Shown here in pieces: positions 1 to 9,127 of a DNA stretch of 64,000 nucleotides; position 1 is the first letter of the stretch, and each line of letters opens with the position of its first letter. Made by a program: the position numbers and the translations under genes. Below the pieces are notes generated by a model. The model was not told the origin of the DNA and searched no databases. It worked only from the letters and a program-made list of their open reading frames with translations. Source of the DNA: Salinisphaera sp. LB1 (GTDB lineage Bacteria; Pseudomonadota; Gammaproteobacteria; Nevskiales; Salinisphaeraceae); assembly GCF_003177035.1 (NCBI RefSeq), contig NZ_CP029488.1, positions 992,001 through 1,056,000 of the forward strand. The letters run 5' to 3'.

Positions 1-956
1 ACCCGATCGGCGCGATAGGAGCTGCGCACCAACGGCCCGGAGACCACTTCCATGAAACCGCGCGCCAGGCCCCACTGGCGATATTTCTTGAAGTCGTCCG
101 GCGGGACATAGCGATCGATCGGCAGGTGATTGACCGTCGGGCGCAGGTACTGGCCGAAGGTGACGATGTCGACGCCGATGGCGGCCAGATCGTCCAGTGT
201 TTCGGCGATTTCGGCCTCGGTCTCGCCCAGGCCCAGCATCACGGACGTCTTGGTCAACACATCCGGATTATGCTTTTTCGCATGCGCGAGGACGTCCAGC
301 GTCTGCTGGTAGCCCGCGCGCGCGTCGCGCACGACATGCGTCAGGCGCTTGACCGTCTCCACGTTCTGGGCGAACACCTCCAGCCCTGAATCGACCACGG
401 TCTCGACATGGGCCTGCACCCCGCGGAAATCCGGGGCCAGTGCTTCCACCCGTGTTTCCGGCGTACGGCGCTTGATCGCCTTCACGCAGTCGGCATAGTG
501 CTGGGCCCCGCCGTCGGCCAGATCGTCGCGATCCACCGAGGTGAGCACGATATAGTTCAGGCCCATGATCTCGACCGAGTCGGCACAGTGCTCCGGCTCG
601 TCGGCATCCAGCCAGCCATGCGGATTGCCGGTGTCCACCGCACAGAACTTGCAGGCGCGCGTGCAGGTGTCGCCCATGATCATGATGGTGGCGGTGCCGT
701 GGGTCCAGCATTCGCCAATGTTCGGACACATCGACTCCTCGCACACCGTGGCCAGCTTGTGCTGGCGCACATTGTCCTTGACCTTGGCGTACTCGCCGCC
801 GGAAGGCAGGCGCGCGCGCAACCAGTCCGGCTTGCGCCCGATCGGCACCGCGGCCGCCTTCTTGGAGGCCTTCATGCCGTTCTTGATGGCGCGCGTGCCG
901 TTGGGTTTGCTCACCTTGGTCCCGGTGACCACGGGAATGCCCTTGAACTCGCTCAT
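1..956 (-). CDS. lipA: Lipoyl synthase, 3' end outside window
   Basis: Radical-SAM enzyme that inserts two sulfurs into protein-bound octanoyl chains to form lipoyl groups. The frame starts at ATG (complement 954-956, [10 protein letters not shown]) and runs off the left edge after about 318 codons. It shows the auxiliary-cluster cysteines C72, C77 and C83 ([12 protein letters not shown]), then the radical-SAM triad C98, C102 and C105 (CTRACKFC). The last visible residues ([18 protein letters not shown]) match the conserved LipA C-terminus, so only a few residues are missing. The N-terminal 40 residues are basic and unconserved. It is divergent from the next gene across about 115 bp. The usual partner lipB would lie downstream, outside the window. 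Confidence 0.97.
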   Translation of the reverse strand, partial: MSEFKGIPVVTGTKVSKPNGTRAIKNGMKASKKAAAVPIGRKPDWLRARLPSGGEYAKVKDNVRQHKLATVCEESMCPNIGECWTHGTATIMIMGDTCTRACKFCAVDTGNPHGWLDADEPEHCADSVEIMGLNYIVLTSVDRDDLADGGAQHYADCVKAIKRRTPETRVEALAPDFRGVQAHVETVVDSGLEVFAQNVETVKRLTHVVRDARAGYQQTLDVLAHAKKHNPDVLTKTSVMLGLGETEAEIAETLDDLAAIGVDIVTFGQYLRPTVNHLPIDRYVPPDDFKKYRQWGLARGFMEVVSGPLVRSSYRADR

Positions 957-1072
957 ATCCTCGATCCGGTCTGGCGGTTATCGATCGGCCGATCATGATA
1001 ACACCCACCGATTCGAACCATACGCGTGTTGCGTAAGCCGCTGCCGCCGCGCGCCGCTGCTATGATAGCGCG

Positions 1073-2203
1073 TTGATTTCGCCGCCCGCCGACGAGCCCT
1101 CGCCGCCCGTGTCGCGTTCCGATCCTGCGCTTGAAACCACCGTCCCGGCGAGCCGCACCGATCAGCTGATCGCGCGCGTGCTGGACAGCCGTGCCGGGCA
1201 GCTGGCCTATCGGTTCCGGCGCCTGGTGCCCGTGGCGTCGTTCGCGATCGGTCTGGGCAGCTATTTTCTCATCCAGCGCCAGAACGCCCTGGCCCAGTGG
1301 CTGACCGCGCTCATGCTGCTGGGCTGGGTGGCGCTGCTGTTCGAAGGTCTGTTGTGTCGCATTCTCGCCCGCTTCGTCGGCGAGCGTGTGCCGCAGATCC
1401 TGGTGCGCTATGCCGCCCAGGTGCTGCACCAGGAAACGCTGTTCTTCGTCCTGCCGTTTTTCCTGACCACCACCACCTGGCGGTCGGCGCAGTGCGTATT
1501 CACCGGGCTGATCGTCATCGCCGCCGTGGCCTCGACAATCGATCCGCTGTATTACGACGTGATCGCGCGCCGGCGCTGGCTGTTTCTCGGCTACCACGCC
1601 TTCACGCTGTTCGCGGCCATCCTGGCCGGTGGGCCGATCATTCTGTCCCTGACTACGGGCAACTCCATCGCGCTCGCCTCTGCGGTGATGGGGGTCTGTG
1701 CCCTGCCCAGTTTCAACGATGTGTTGCGCGCCCGGCACTGGTCGCGCTGGTTCGTACTCGCCGGCCTGTCGATCGCGCTCGGCGGCGGCGCCTGGATGGC
1801 GCGTTTCTGGATCCCGCCGGCCACGCTCAACGCCAAGCACATGGCCATCACCACCCGGATGGATACCGCCAACCGGCAACCCGGGCCGGACCAACATCAT
1901 TTCACCGTGGCCCAACTGCGGACCAATGGCCTGTATGCCTTCTCGGCGATCAAGGCGCCGCGCGGTCTGCATCAGAAGGTGCTGCATGTGTGGTCGCATG
2001 ACGGCAAAGTAGTGAGCCGGATACCGCTGCATATCCGCGGCGGCACGCGCAACAACGGTTTCCGGACCTGGAGCCACAAGACCTCGCTCGGCCCGAATCC
2101 GGTGGGCTACTGGCGGGTCGCCGTGGTCACCGACGACGGCCAGTTGATCGGCGCGGAACGCTTCACCGTCGATCGCGCCCGCGGCAACGGTCCGGGCGAT
2201 TGA
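1073..2203 (+). CDS. DUF5924/DUF2914 membrane protein
   Basis: 376 aa from a TTG start; no better upstream start was seen. The N-terminal two thirds hold several hydrophobic helices (roughly residues 50-260), resembling DUF5924. The C-terminal about 100 residues (FTVAQLRTNGLYAFSAI through FRTWSHKTSLGPNPVGYWRV and GAERFTV) match the DUF2914 pattern, a small beta-rich domain probably facing the periplasm. Known proteins of this architecture are uncharacterised, so no function is assigned. It stands alone, divergent from lipA and convergent with the acetyl-CoA hydrolase gene. Confidence 0.85.
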   Translation: MISPPADEPSPPVSRSDPALETTVPASRTDQLIARVLDSRAGQLAYRFRRLVPVASFAIGLGSYFLIQRQNALAQWLTALMLLGWVALLFEGLLCRILARFVGERVPQILVRYAAQVLHQETLFFVLPFFLTTTTWRSAQCVFTGLIVIAAVASTIDPLYYDVIARRRWLFLGYHAFTLFAAILAGGPIILSLTTGNSIALASAVMGVCALPSFNDVLRARHWSRWFVLAGLSIALGGGAWMARFWIPPATLNAKHMAITTRMDTANRQPGPDQHHFTVAQLRTNGLYAFSAIKAPRGLHQKVLHVWSHDGKVVSRIPLHIRGGTRNNGFRTWSHKTSLGPNPVGYWRVAVVTDDGQLIGAERFTVDRARGNGPGD

Positions 2204-2224
2204 AGCGCGGGCCCCGGACCGGCC

Positions 2225-4402
2225 TCAGTGGCCGCCGATGGCACCGGATTCGAGCAGCGCCATCGTCACCAGGCGGGCCTGCCAACGCTCACGCCAACGC
2301 GTGGGCCGATCCAGATCCATTCGCTCGAGATAAGGTACGGCCGCCGCATGCGCGCAGCGCAGCCTGGGCGCGTTGCGGGCCACCACGGCCATCAGCCGGG
2401 CCGACGAGGCCGAGCGCAACGAGCGCAGCGCGCCGATCAGCGCCCGCTCGATATCGGTGAAATCACAGCCGTACGGATACTGGGGAAAGCCGCCGTCGCG
2501 GCGATCCGGGGCCAGCCAGTCATGTACGGCCGCCGGCGTGTTGGCCCGGGCCGCCGCCGGGATGCGATAACGCGGCGACAGCTTGCCGGCGGCCACCGCG
2601 GTCGCGCGCAGCTCGTCCTGGAAACGGGCGTCAGCGATCTCGATCAGGGCGATGGCGACGTCTTCGTCGGTCTTGCCGCGCAGGTCGGCCACCCCGTACT
2701 CGGTGGCCACGATGTCGCGCAGGTGGCGCGGGATGGTGTTGTAGCCGTAGCGTGCCACGATGTTGGATTCCAGCCCGTTCGCACCGGACCGGACCGCGCG
2801 TACGCAGACAATTGAGCGCGCGCCCGCCAGTTCGTGCGCCTGGGCCACGAAATTGTATTGCCCGCCCACGCCGGACAGGACCTGCCCCGACTCGAGGCCG
2901 TCGGACGCCACCGCGCCGTCCAGCGAGGCCTTGAGCGCGGTGTTGATAAAGCGTGCATTGGTGCGCTGGGCGCGTTTGATCGCCTCGTTGCCGTATAGAT
3001 GGTTGATCTCGCCGACGCTGGTCATGTGGAAACGCTCGCGCGTGTCCGCGTCGAGATCGCGCAGGCGTTGATAGAAGTCGTTCGGCCCGAGAAAGAAACC
3101 ACCGTGGACCAGCGTCGCCCCGGCGAGATGCGTGCCCAGACAACGCGCCTCGATCTCACTCCGGGCGTCGCGATCAGCCAGGTTCGCCGCGATCGGCGGC
3201 TCATGGTCGCCAGCGGACAGGTGCCCATCCAGCCACACCACCCCGGCATGAAACACACCGATGGACTTCAGATACGCGACATCATCCGCGCTGAGCTGGC
3301 CATCGATCGCGCCGGCCTCCCGCAACGCGGTGAGCGTGCGCGGACCGACGGCCTCGTCGATGGCGCCAGCGTTGAGCAATGTCTGGACGGTCAGGTCGTC
3401 GTAGACCGCGCGCTTGATCACCCCGGCGCGATGCAGCTGCAGATAGGCATCCACCAGCATTTCGGTACAGCCATAGAGCCCGCGCTCGAACACGCCCCGA
3501 CCGGCATGGCGATCGACCAGGACGTGTTCGGCGGCGGTCGCCGGCATGCGCCCGATCAGCCGGCGAAAGCGGGCATTGTCGTTGTGGCGCAGCGCCAGGC
3601 AATAGGCGATGGCATCGGACAGACTGCCGATGCCGATCTGTAGCGTACCGCCGTCTGCCACCAGCGCCGCCACGCGTGCGGCAATGGCGTAATCGGCGTC
3701 GGGCACGGGCGCGGCCGGCGCGCCGAACGGCTTGAAGTCGGCGGCAGGGCCCTCGAACAATGCATCCATCCGGCGGCTGGACACCAGCGCGCTGCGGGTC
3801 ATGGTCGGCAACCGGCGGTTGACCTGGCCGACGATCAGCGGCGCGGTGCCGGCCTCGCGCATGCGCTCGACGACCGGCATCAGATCCAGCGTGACATCGG
3901 TGTTGCACGACAACGAGATTTCGTCATCGCGAATGCCGGGCGCGACCATCTGCATAAGCACGTTCACCCCGGCATCGAGCAGATCGCGCGCCGCGTGGGT
4001 GTAGTTCACCGAGCGATAATGGCGCTGGGCATAAGTATTGCCCAGCATGGCGCCGGGCTGGAAGAAAAACTCCGATACGGTGACGTTGGCCGGCAGCGCG
4101 CCGCGCTTGAGATCGCGCAGATAATCCAGTCCCGGGTAATCGCCGAACACGCGCTCGACGATCGGCCCCATCAACCGGCGCTCAAGATCGCCCGAGGGCT
4201 CGGGCACATCCAGCGAGAGCGCCGTGATGAAGGTCAGATCGAGAGCCGGATCGGCACAGGCGCGTCGATACAGCGCGTTCATGAGCGTCGCGGCCTTGCC
4301 CAGCCCCAACGGCGCACCCACACACAGCCTGCGGCCGACGCGCCCGATCAACCAGTCGACCAGCGCCTCGGCATCGGTGAATCGTTCGGGCTCACGCGCC
4401 AT
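2225..4402 (-). CDS. Acetyl-CoA hydrolase/transferase family protein
   Basis: 725 aa from ATG (MAREPERFTD). A longer in-frame start exists at 4459 but overlaps the upstream gene; the chosen start has an AGGTG-like site 7 bp after the upstream stop. The C-terminal half carries the acetyl-CoA hydrolase/transferase C-terminal domain (VGEINHLYGNEAIKRAQ, SGVGGQYNFVAQAH, VATEYGVADLRGKTDEDVA). Relatives transfer or hydrolyse acyl-CoA with a glutamyl-CoA intermediate. At over 700 aa it is longer than the usual 430-500 aa enzymes, with an N-terminal extension around GAPLGLGKAATLMNALY. The substrate is unknown. It is probably co-transcribed with the lipid kinase upstream. Confidence 0.88.
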   Translation of the reverse strand: MAREPERFTDAEALVDWLIGRVGRRLCVGAPLGLGKAATLMNALYRRACADPALDLTFITALSLDVPEPSGDLERRLMGPIVERVFGDYPGLDYLRDLKRGALPANVTVSEFFFQPGAMLGNTYAQRHYRSVNYTHAARDLLDAGVNVLMQMVAPGIRDDEISLSCNTDVTLDLMPVVERMREAGTAPLIVGQVNRRLPTMTRSALVSSRRMDALFEGPAADFKPFGAPAAPVPDADYAIAARVAALVADGGTLQIGIGSLSDAIAYCLALRHNDNARFRRLIGRMPATAAEHVLVDRHAGRGVFERGLYGCTEMLVDAYLQLHRAGVIKRAVYDDLTVQTLLNAGAIDEAVGPRTLTALREAGAIDGQLSADDVAYLKSIGVFHAGVVWLDGHLSAGDHEPPIAANLADRDARSEIEARCLGTHLAGATLVHGGFFLGPNDFYQRLRDLDADTRERFHMTSVGEINHLYGNEAIKRAQRTNARFINTALKASLDGAVASDGLESGQVLSGVGGQYNFVAQAHELAGARSIVCVRAVRSGANGLESNIVARYGYNTIPRHLRDIVATEYGVADLRGKTDEDVAIALIEIADARFQDELRATAVAAGKLSPRYRIPAAARANTPAAVHDWLAPDRRDGGFPQYPYGCDFTDIERALIGALRSLRSASSARLMAVVARNAPRLRCAHAAAVPYLERMDLDRPTRWRERWQARLVTMALLESGAIGGH

Positions 4403-4409
4403 CGGGCAC

Positions 4410-5330
4410 CTACGTGGCCGAGGCCGGTTTGGCGCGACCGTAGCGATCGATGTACGCACGCGGCACCTTGACGGTCAGCGCCCGTGGCCACACCCGGAAG
4501 GTCGCGGGCGTAGCCGTGAGAATCTCACCGTCGGTGTTGATATCCATCGGCTGCTCGGTGTGAATCTCGAACGCCCTGCTCTCGAACAGCTGCACGCCCT
4601 GCATGGCCTTGTTCGGCCCGCGCACCAGCCACGGCAGCATCCCGATCAGCGACGACAGCGGCTGGGGCTTGAGGCTGTAAAGATCGAGCCGGCCATCGTC
4701 GAGCGCGGCGTCGCAGGATACCGCGAGGCCCCCGCCAAAATAGCGCCCGTTGCCGACGGCAATCTGAATCGACTCGATATGTTCACTGCGTCCCTCGAAA
4801 CGGACTTCGGCCCGAAACGGTTCGGTATCCCGCACTGCGGAGAACACATTGGCGGCGTAGCCGAAAGATCCCAGCCATTTCTTGGCCGTACCGGAGCGAT
4901 ACTCACTGGCCCGTACGGCCAGACCGATACTGGCGACGTTGAGGAAATAGACCTCGTTGCACTGGCCCAGATCGATGCCGTGATCGATGCCGTCGACCAC
5001 GTTGTCGCAGGCCGCGACCAGATCGGTGGGTATCAATAGCGTACGGGCGAAATCGTTGGCGGTGCCGAGTGGCAGCACAGCCATCGGCTTGCCGCATTCC
5101 AGCATCGCCTTCGACGCCAGATTGAGCGTCCCGTCACCGCCGCCGAGCACCACCACATCGACTTCCCCGGCTTGGCGGTGGATGGCGGCCGACACATCGT
5201 CAGGCCGGTCGAAGCGGGCCTCGACGACGTCGACGTCGCGCGCGGCCAGATGTTCGACCGCAGCTCGCGCATTGGCCTTGCCCTGGCGCGATTCGCGGTT
5301 GATGAGCAGTAGAGCGCGCAGGCTGATCAC
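4410..5330 (-). CDS. YegS/DAGK-family lipid kinase
   Basis: About 306 aa from the GTG at 5330; the frame stays open to 5453 (347 aa), but the extra 41 residues look non-conserved, so the start is uncertain. The diacylglycerol-kinase catalytic domain shows LLINRESRQGKA, the nucleotide-binding GGGDGT (residues 63-68) and PLGTANDFAR, followed by the C-terminal beta domain (DDGRLDLYSLKP, DINTDGEI). Family members phosphorylate lipids such as diacylglycerol or phosphatidylglycerol at the inner membrane. The gene ends 7 bp before the acetyl-CoA hydrolase gene. Confidence 0.88.
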   Translation of the reverse strand: MISLRALLLINRESRQGKANARAAVEHLAARDVDVVEARFDRPDDVSAAIHRQAGEVDVVVLGGGDGTLNLASKAMLECGKPMAVLPLGTANDFARTLLIPTDLVAACDNVVDGIDHGIDLGQCNEVYFLNVASIGLAVRASEYRSGTAKKWLGSFGYAANVFSAVRDTEPFRAEVRFEGRSEHIESIQIAVGNGRYFGGGLAVSCDAALDDGRLDLYSLKPQPLSSLIGMLPWLVRGPNKAMQGVQLFESRAFEIHTEQPMDINTDGEILTATPATFRVWPRALTVKVPRAYIDRYGRAKPASAT

Positions 5331-5487
5331 CCTGATCGAAATATGTGCTGCTAGCGTAAGCGGCTGTCGCAGGCAGGGCAATCGAGAATTGCCGCGGCCA
5401 TGGCTGCCCGCAGCCAAGCTTGCTGGCTGGTCTTCACCGACGGTTTGCCCCACGCTGTGATGCGTTCACGCAAACCAAGATCATCGC

Positions 5488-6045
5488 ATGAGTGGATTCA
5501 TTGAACGCATGGTCGGCGCCGCCAGGCTCGAGGTGCCGATCTACGAGGAAGTCGAACATGACAGCGCGGCCACCGGGCAGGCCGCCGGTGTCGTCATCCT
5601 GGCCGCGATCGCGGCCGGCATCGGCGCGCTTGGCCACGCCGGTTTCGGCGGCCTGATCCTGGCGCTGGTGGGGGCGCTGCTGGGCTGGGTGATCTGGGCG
5701 GTGACCGTCTGGTTCGTCGGCACCAAGATGCTGCCGCAGGCCCAAACCGAGGCCGATATCGGCCAACTGTTGCGCACCATGGGCTTCGCTGCCTCGCCCG
5801 GCCTGTTGCGCCTGTTCGAGATCGTGCCGGTCCTCGGCAGCCTGGTCGCGCTGGTGGTTTCGATCTGGATGCTGGTCGCCATGATCGTCGCGGTACGCCA
5901 GGCACTCGACTACGACAACACCTGGCGCGCGATCGGCGTGGTGGTGATTGGCTGGGTCATCCAGCTGCTGATCGCCTGGCTGATCGGCGGCGCGGCCATC
6001 TACGGCATGGGCGGCCCGCCGGCCGGCGGCGGTGGCGCGGTCTGA
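5488..6045 (+). CDS. Yip1-like integral membrane protein
   Basis: 185 aa beginning MSGFIERMVGAARLEVPIYE. Four or five transmembrane helices follow (about 30-50, 52-72, 108-135, 145-170), with a short loop containing TEADIGQLLRTMGFAASPGL, typical of the bacterial YIP1 family. The C-terminus is Gly/Pro-rich. Relatives are uncharacterised inner-membrane proteins. It is a single-gene unit ending just before the hairpin at 6069. Confidence 0.8.
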   Translation: MSGFIERMVGAARLEVPIYEEVEHDSAATGQAAGVVILAAIAAGIGALGHAGFGGLILALVGALLGWVIWAVTVWFVGTKMLPQAQTEADIGQLLRTMGFAASPGLLRLFEIVPVLGSLVALVVSIWMLVAMIVAVRQALDYDNTWRAIGVVVIGWVIQLLIAWLIGGAAIYGMGGPPAGGGGAV

Positions 6046-6068
6046 GCGCAGGCGCGGCGGGCAAAAAA

Positions 6069-6090
6069 ACGCCGGGCGACCGCCCGGCGT
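6069..6090. terminator. Intrinsic terminator between convergent genes
   Basis: A perfect 10-bp inverted repeat (6069-6078 with 6081-6090). An A-run at 6063-6069 becomes a U-run on the minus strand, so it suits the cyd operon best. It may also stop the plus-strand Yip1-like gene. Confidence 0.8.
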
Positions 6091-6163
6091 TCTCCCCCCA
6101 CCCCTTTTTTGGGCCTGCCAAGGTTTTGCCCAACGCCTCGGCAGCCCCTACCCCCTTCTCGTG

Positions 6164-6352
6164 TTACTCGAGCGGCTCGTCCTCATAGCGCGCATCGAGC
6201 ATGACCGTGCCGGCCACGGCAATCAGGATGATCATGACCGTGCCCAGCACCCAGGCCAGGTACCAGGCGCCGCGCTCGCCCAGCACGATGGCCAGGAACA
6301 GGGCGACGAAGGCCACGAGCAACCAGAAAATGAACTGCAATACGGTTTTCAT
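6164..6352 (-). CDS. CydX-like bd-oxidase small subunit with extra TM helix
   Basis: 62 aa, last gene of the cydA-cydB unit, 9 bp after the cydB stop with a clear AGGAG ribosome site. The second half has the CydX hallmark WYLAWVLGT (residues 30-38) followed by a hydrophobic helix and an acidic tail. Ordinary CydX proteins are about 30-50 aa with this motif at the extreme N-terminus and one helix. Here a second helix (residues 4-24, FIFWLLVAFVALFLAIVL) precedes it. The expected role is to stabilise the CydAB haem site in the inner membrane. Whether the added helix is a fused second accessory subunit cannot be told by eye. Confidence 0.8.
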   Translation of the reverse strand: MKTVLQFIFWLLVAFVALFLAIVLGERGAWYLAWVLGTVMIILIAVAGTVMLDARYEDEPLE

Positions 6353-6361
6353 GGTGAACTC

Positions 6362-7495
6362 CTAGTACGCGTGGTCGTCGTTTTCGATCGAGGCGGGTGT
6401 GACCTTGCCGCGCATCACGTAAAACGCCCAGCTGGTGTAGACGAGGATGATCGGCACGAAGATCAGCGTGAACACCAGCATCCAGCCCAGCGTGCCGGCA
6501 CTCGATGACGCATCCCAGACCGTCAGGCTCTGGCTCGGGTTGCTCGACGACGGCATGAGGAACGGGAACATGGCGGCGCCGACGGTGCCGATGGTCGCCG
6601 CCCAGGCGACGGCTCCCGCCCACCAGGCGACGGTCGCCGCGCCGCGGCGCGCAGCAACAACGCCCGCCGCGATCGCGACATAAACCAGCCCCGGGATCGC
6701 CCACAACGCCGGCACGGCGCCGTAGTTATGCAGCCAGGCTCCGGCTTCGCGAACCACCGTCTTGTCCAGCGGCAGCGCCGGACCGGCCGGATCGGCGCCC
6801 GCGGTGATCACATAGCCGTGGATGAATGCGACCCATACGCCGCCGATGGTGAACAGCACCAGCGCGACCGGGCCGCTGACCGTGGCCAGGCGTATCGCGC
6901 GCTCACGGATCACGCCTTCGCCGCGGCCCATGATCATGGTCGATCCCTGATACAGCGCCAGGGCCAGCGACACCAGCCCGCACAGGATCGCGAACGGATT
7001 GAACAGCGTAATGAAGCTGCCGGTGTAGTACGACACCATGTCCCAGGAAAAGTGGAAGGGCACGCCCTCGAGCATGTTGCCCATGGCCGCGCCGAACACG
7101 ATCATTGGCACCGCGCCGGAGATGAACAACGTCCAGTCCCACAGATTGCGCCAGCCCATGCTGGGCATCTTGCTGCGGTATTCGAAGCCGAGCGGCCGCA
7201 CGATCATCGCCCACAGCAACAGCAACATGACCACATACAGGCCGGAAAAGGCGGTGGCATAGATCGTCGGCCAGGCCGCGAACACGGCGCCGCCGCCCAG
7301 GATGAACCACACCTGGTTGCCATCCCAGTGCGGGGCGATCATGTTGATCGCCGCACGCCGCTCGCCGTCGGTGCGCCCGAAATAACGCAGAGCCGCCCCG
7401 ACGCCCATGTCCATGCCCACCATTACGGCCAGGCCGATCAACAGGACGCCGAGCAGCGCCCACCAGATCAGTTTGAGTACGATGTACAACTCCAT
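6362..7495 (-). CDS. cydB: Cytochrome bd ubiquinol oxidase subunit II
   Basis: 377 aa from the ATG that begins 1 bp after the cydA stop (TAA-A-ATG); a longer open frame upstream lies inside cydA and is rejected. The N-terminus MELYIVLKLIWWALLGVLL, the conserved HWDGNQVWFILGGGAVFAAWP segment and about nine transmembrane helices are typical of CydB. With CydA it forms the high-affinity quinol oxidase used under low oxygen. It is followed at once by the CydX-like gene. Confidence 0.97.
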   Translation of the reverse strand: MELYIVLKLIWWALLGVLLIGLAVMVGMDMGVGAALRYFGRTDGERRAAINMIAPHWDGNQVWFILGGGAVFAAWPTIYATAFSGLYVVMLLLLWAMIVRPLGFEYRSKMPSMGWRNLWDWTLFISGAVPMIVFGAAMGNMLEGVPFHFSWDMVSYYTGSFITLFNPFAILCGLVSLALALYQGSTMIMGRGEGVIRERAIRLATVSGPVALVLFTIGGVWVAFIHGYVITAGADPAGPALPLDKTVVREAGAWLHNYGAVPALWAIPGLVYVAIAAGVVAARRGAATVAWWAGAVAWAATIGTVGAAMFPFLMPSSSNPSQSLTVWDASSSAGTLGWMLVFTLIFVPIILVYTSWAFYVMRGKVTPASIENDDHAY

Positions 7496-7496
7496 T

Positions 7497-9083
7497 TTAT
7501 GCCTCGCTCCACTGCGACATGCGGGGTGGGGTGGCCGGCTCACTCTGGCCATGGCCATCGTCGGGGTCGTCCGGTCCAAGCCGGATGTACTTCACCATCA
7601 GGAACATCTCGATCATGATGAAGATCGAATAAAGCAGCACGAAGCCAGTCAGCGAGAAGATCATGTAGCCAACCGAATGGGTCGAGGCCGAGACCCAGGT
7701 CGGCAGCTGCTCGTAGACCGTCCAGGGCTGGCGTCCGAGCTCCGCGACCAGCCAGCCCGCCTCGTTGGCGATGAAGGGCACTGGAATCATCCAGGGTGCG
7801 ACCTTGAGGAACCAGCGCTTGTCGACGATCGTGCCGCGCAGTGAATAATTCACCGCCAGGATCAGGAAGGCCAGCATCAAGAACGCGGCGGCCACCATGA
7901 TCCGGAAGCTCCAGAATACGGGCGCTACCGGCGGGATGGCGTCACGCGCGGCTTTTTCGATCTGGGCGTCAGTGGCATTGGCAACGTCCGGCGCGTAGCG
8001 CTGGACCAACCGGGCATAGCCGAGATCGTCCTTGTGGGCATTGAACTTGGCGCGGGCGGCCGCGTCGTTCGGGTGCTCACGCAGGGTCTTGAGTGCCACC
8101 AGTCCAGGGATGCCGTTGCGAATCCGCTTCGCGGCCTGTTTTTCCAGATCGTCCACGCCGGGGATCGATTGACTGAAGCTGTGCGTCACCAGCGGCGTGA
8201 GCAGATACGGAATCTGCAACTCGAACTCGTTTTTCTGTTCCGCCTGGTTGGGCCAGGCGATCACGTTGAAGCCCGCCGGTGCCGGCGCAGTCTTCCACAG
8301 CCCTTCCATCGCCGCCAGCTTGGTCGGCTGGTCCTCGCCGTTGATGAAGCCGAGCGCATCGCCCAGGCAGATCACCGCGATACTGGCAAAGATGCCGAAC
8401 AAGGCCGCCATCCGGAACGAGCGCTTGGCCAGCTCGACGTGGCGCTTGCGCAGCATGTAGAAGGCACTGATGCCGAGCACGAACATCGCCGCGGTCAGAT
8501 AACCGGCGATGCTGGTATGCACGAACTTGGCCTGGGCGTCCGGGTTGAACACCAGATTGGTGAAGCTGGTCAACTCCATGCGCATGGTGGCGGGGTTGAA
8601 CGTGGACCCCACCGGCGACTGCATGTAGCCGTTGGCGATCAGAATCCACAGCGCCGACAGGTTCGAGCCGAGTGCGACCATATAGGTCACCAGCAGATGC
8701 TTGCCGCGCGACAGCTTGCCCCAGCCGAACAGCATCAACCCGACCATCGTGGACTCGAGGAAGAACGCCATCAGGCCCTCGATGGCCAGCGGCGCGCCGA
8801 AGATATCGCCCACATAGTGCGAATAGGTCGACCAGTTGGTGCCGAACTGGAACTCCATGGTCAGCCCGGTGGCTACGCCGAGCGCGAAGTTGATCGCGAA
8901 CAGCTTGCTCCAGAACTGCGTCATCTGGCGATAGATCGAGCGGCCGGTGATGACATACACCGTCTCGATGGCCGCCAGCAGCATGCTCAGCCCGAGCGTG
9001 AGCGGCACGAATATAAAGTGATAGAGCACGGTGGCAGCAAACTGCCAGCGCGATAGGTCGACAACGGTATCCAGGGAGTGCAT
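7497..9083 (-). CDS. cydA: Cytochrome bd ubiquinol oxidase subunit I
   Basis: 528 aa. The N-terminus has the axial haem ligand H22 (LYHFIFVPLTLG). EFQFGTNWSTY, the GRQPWTVYEQLPT segment and nine or so helices mark CydA. The region from GEDQPTKLAAMEG to PPVAPVFWSF, about 130 residues, is a long Q-loop, so this is the L-type (E. coli bd-I-like) subunit. A GGAGA ribosome site lies 8 bp before ATG. It sits 44 bp downstream of cydC, with an FNR/Anr box 81 bp upstream of its start, so it may have its own promoter as well as read-through from cydDC. Confidence 0.97.
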   Translation of the reverse strand: MHSLDTVVDLSRWQFAATVLYHFIFVPLTLGLSMLLAAIETVYVITGRSIYRQMTQFWSKLFAINFALGVATGLTMEFQFGTNWSTYSHYVGDIFGAPLAIEGLMAFFLESTMVGLMLFGWGKLSRGKHLLVTYMVALGSNLSALWILIANGYMQSPVGSTFNPATMRMELTSFTNLVFNPDAQAKFVHTSIAGYLTAAMFVLGISAFYMLRKRHVELAKRSFRMAALFGIFASIAVICLGDALGFINGEDQPTKLAAMEGLWKTAPAPAGFNVIAWPNQAEQKNEFELQIPYLLTPLVTHSFSQSIPGVDDLEKQAAKRIRNGIPGLVALKTLREHPNDAAARAKFNAHKDDLGYARLVQRYAPDVANATDAQIEKAARDAIPPVAPVFWSFRIMVAAAFLMLAFLILAVNYSLRGTIVDKRWFLKVAPWMIPVPFIANEAGWLVAELGRQPWTVYEQLPTWVSASTHSVGYMIFSLTGFVLLYSIFIMIEMFLMVKYIRLGPDDPDDGHGQSEPATPPRMSQWSEA

Positions 9084-9127
9084 CGGTCACGTCTCCGATC
9101 AAAGCGGCCCGGCCAGACAGCGGCCGT

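Noticed and set aside
953-2077. 374-codon antisense frame over the DUF5924 gene
   Set aside because: High GC gives long open frames on the opposite strand. The sense frame has recognisable domain motifs.
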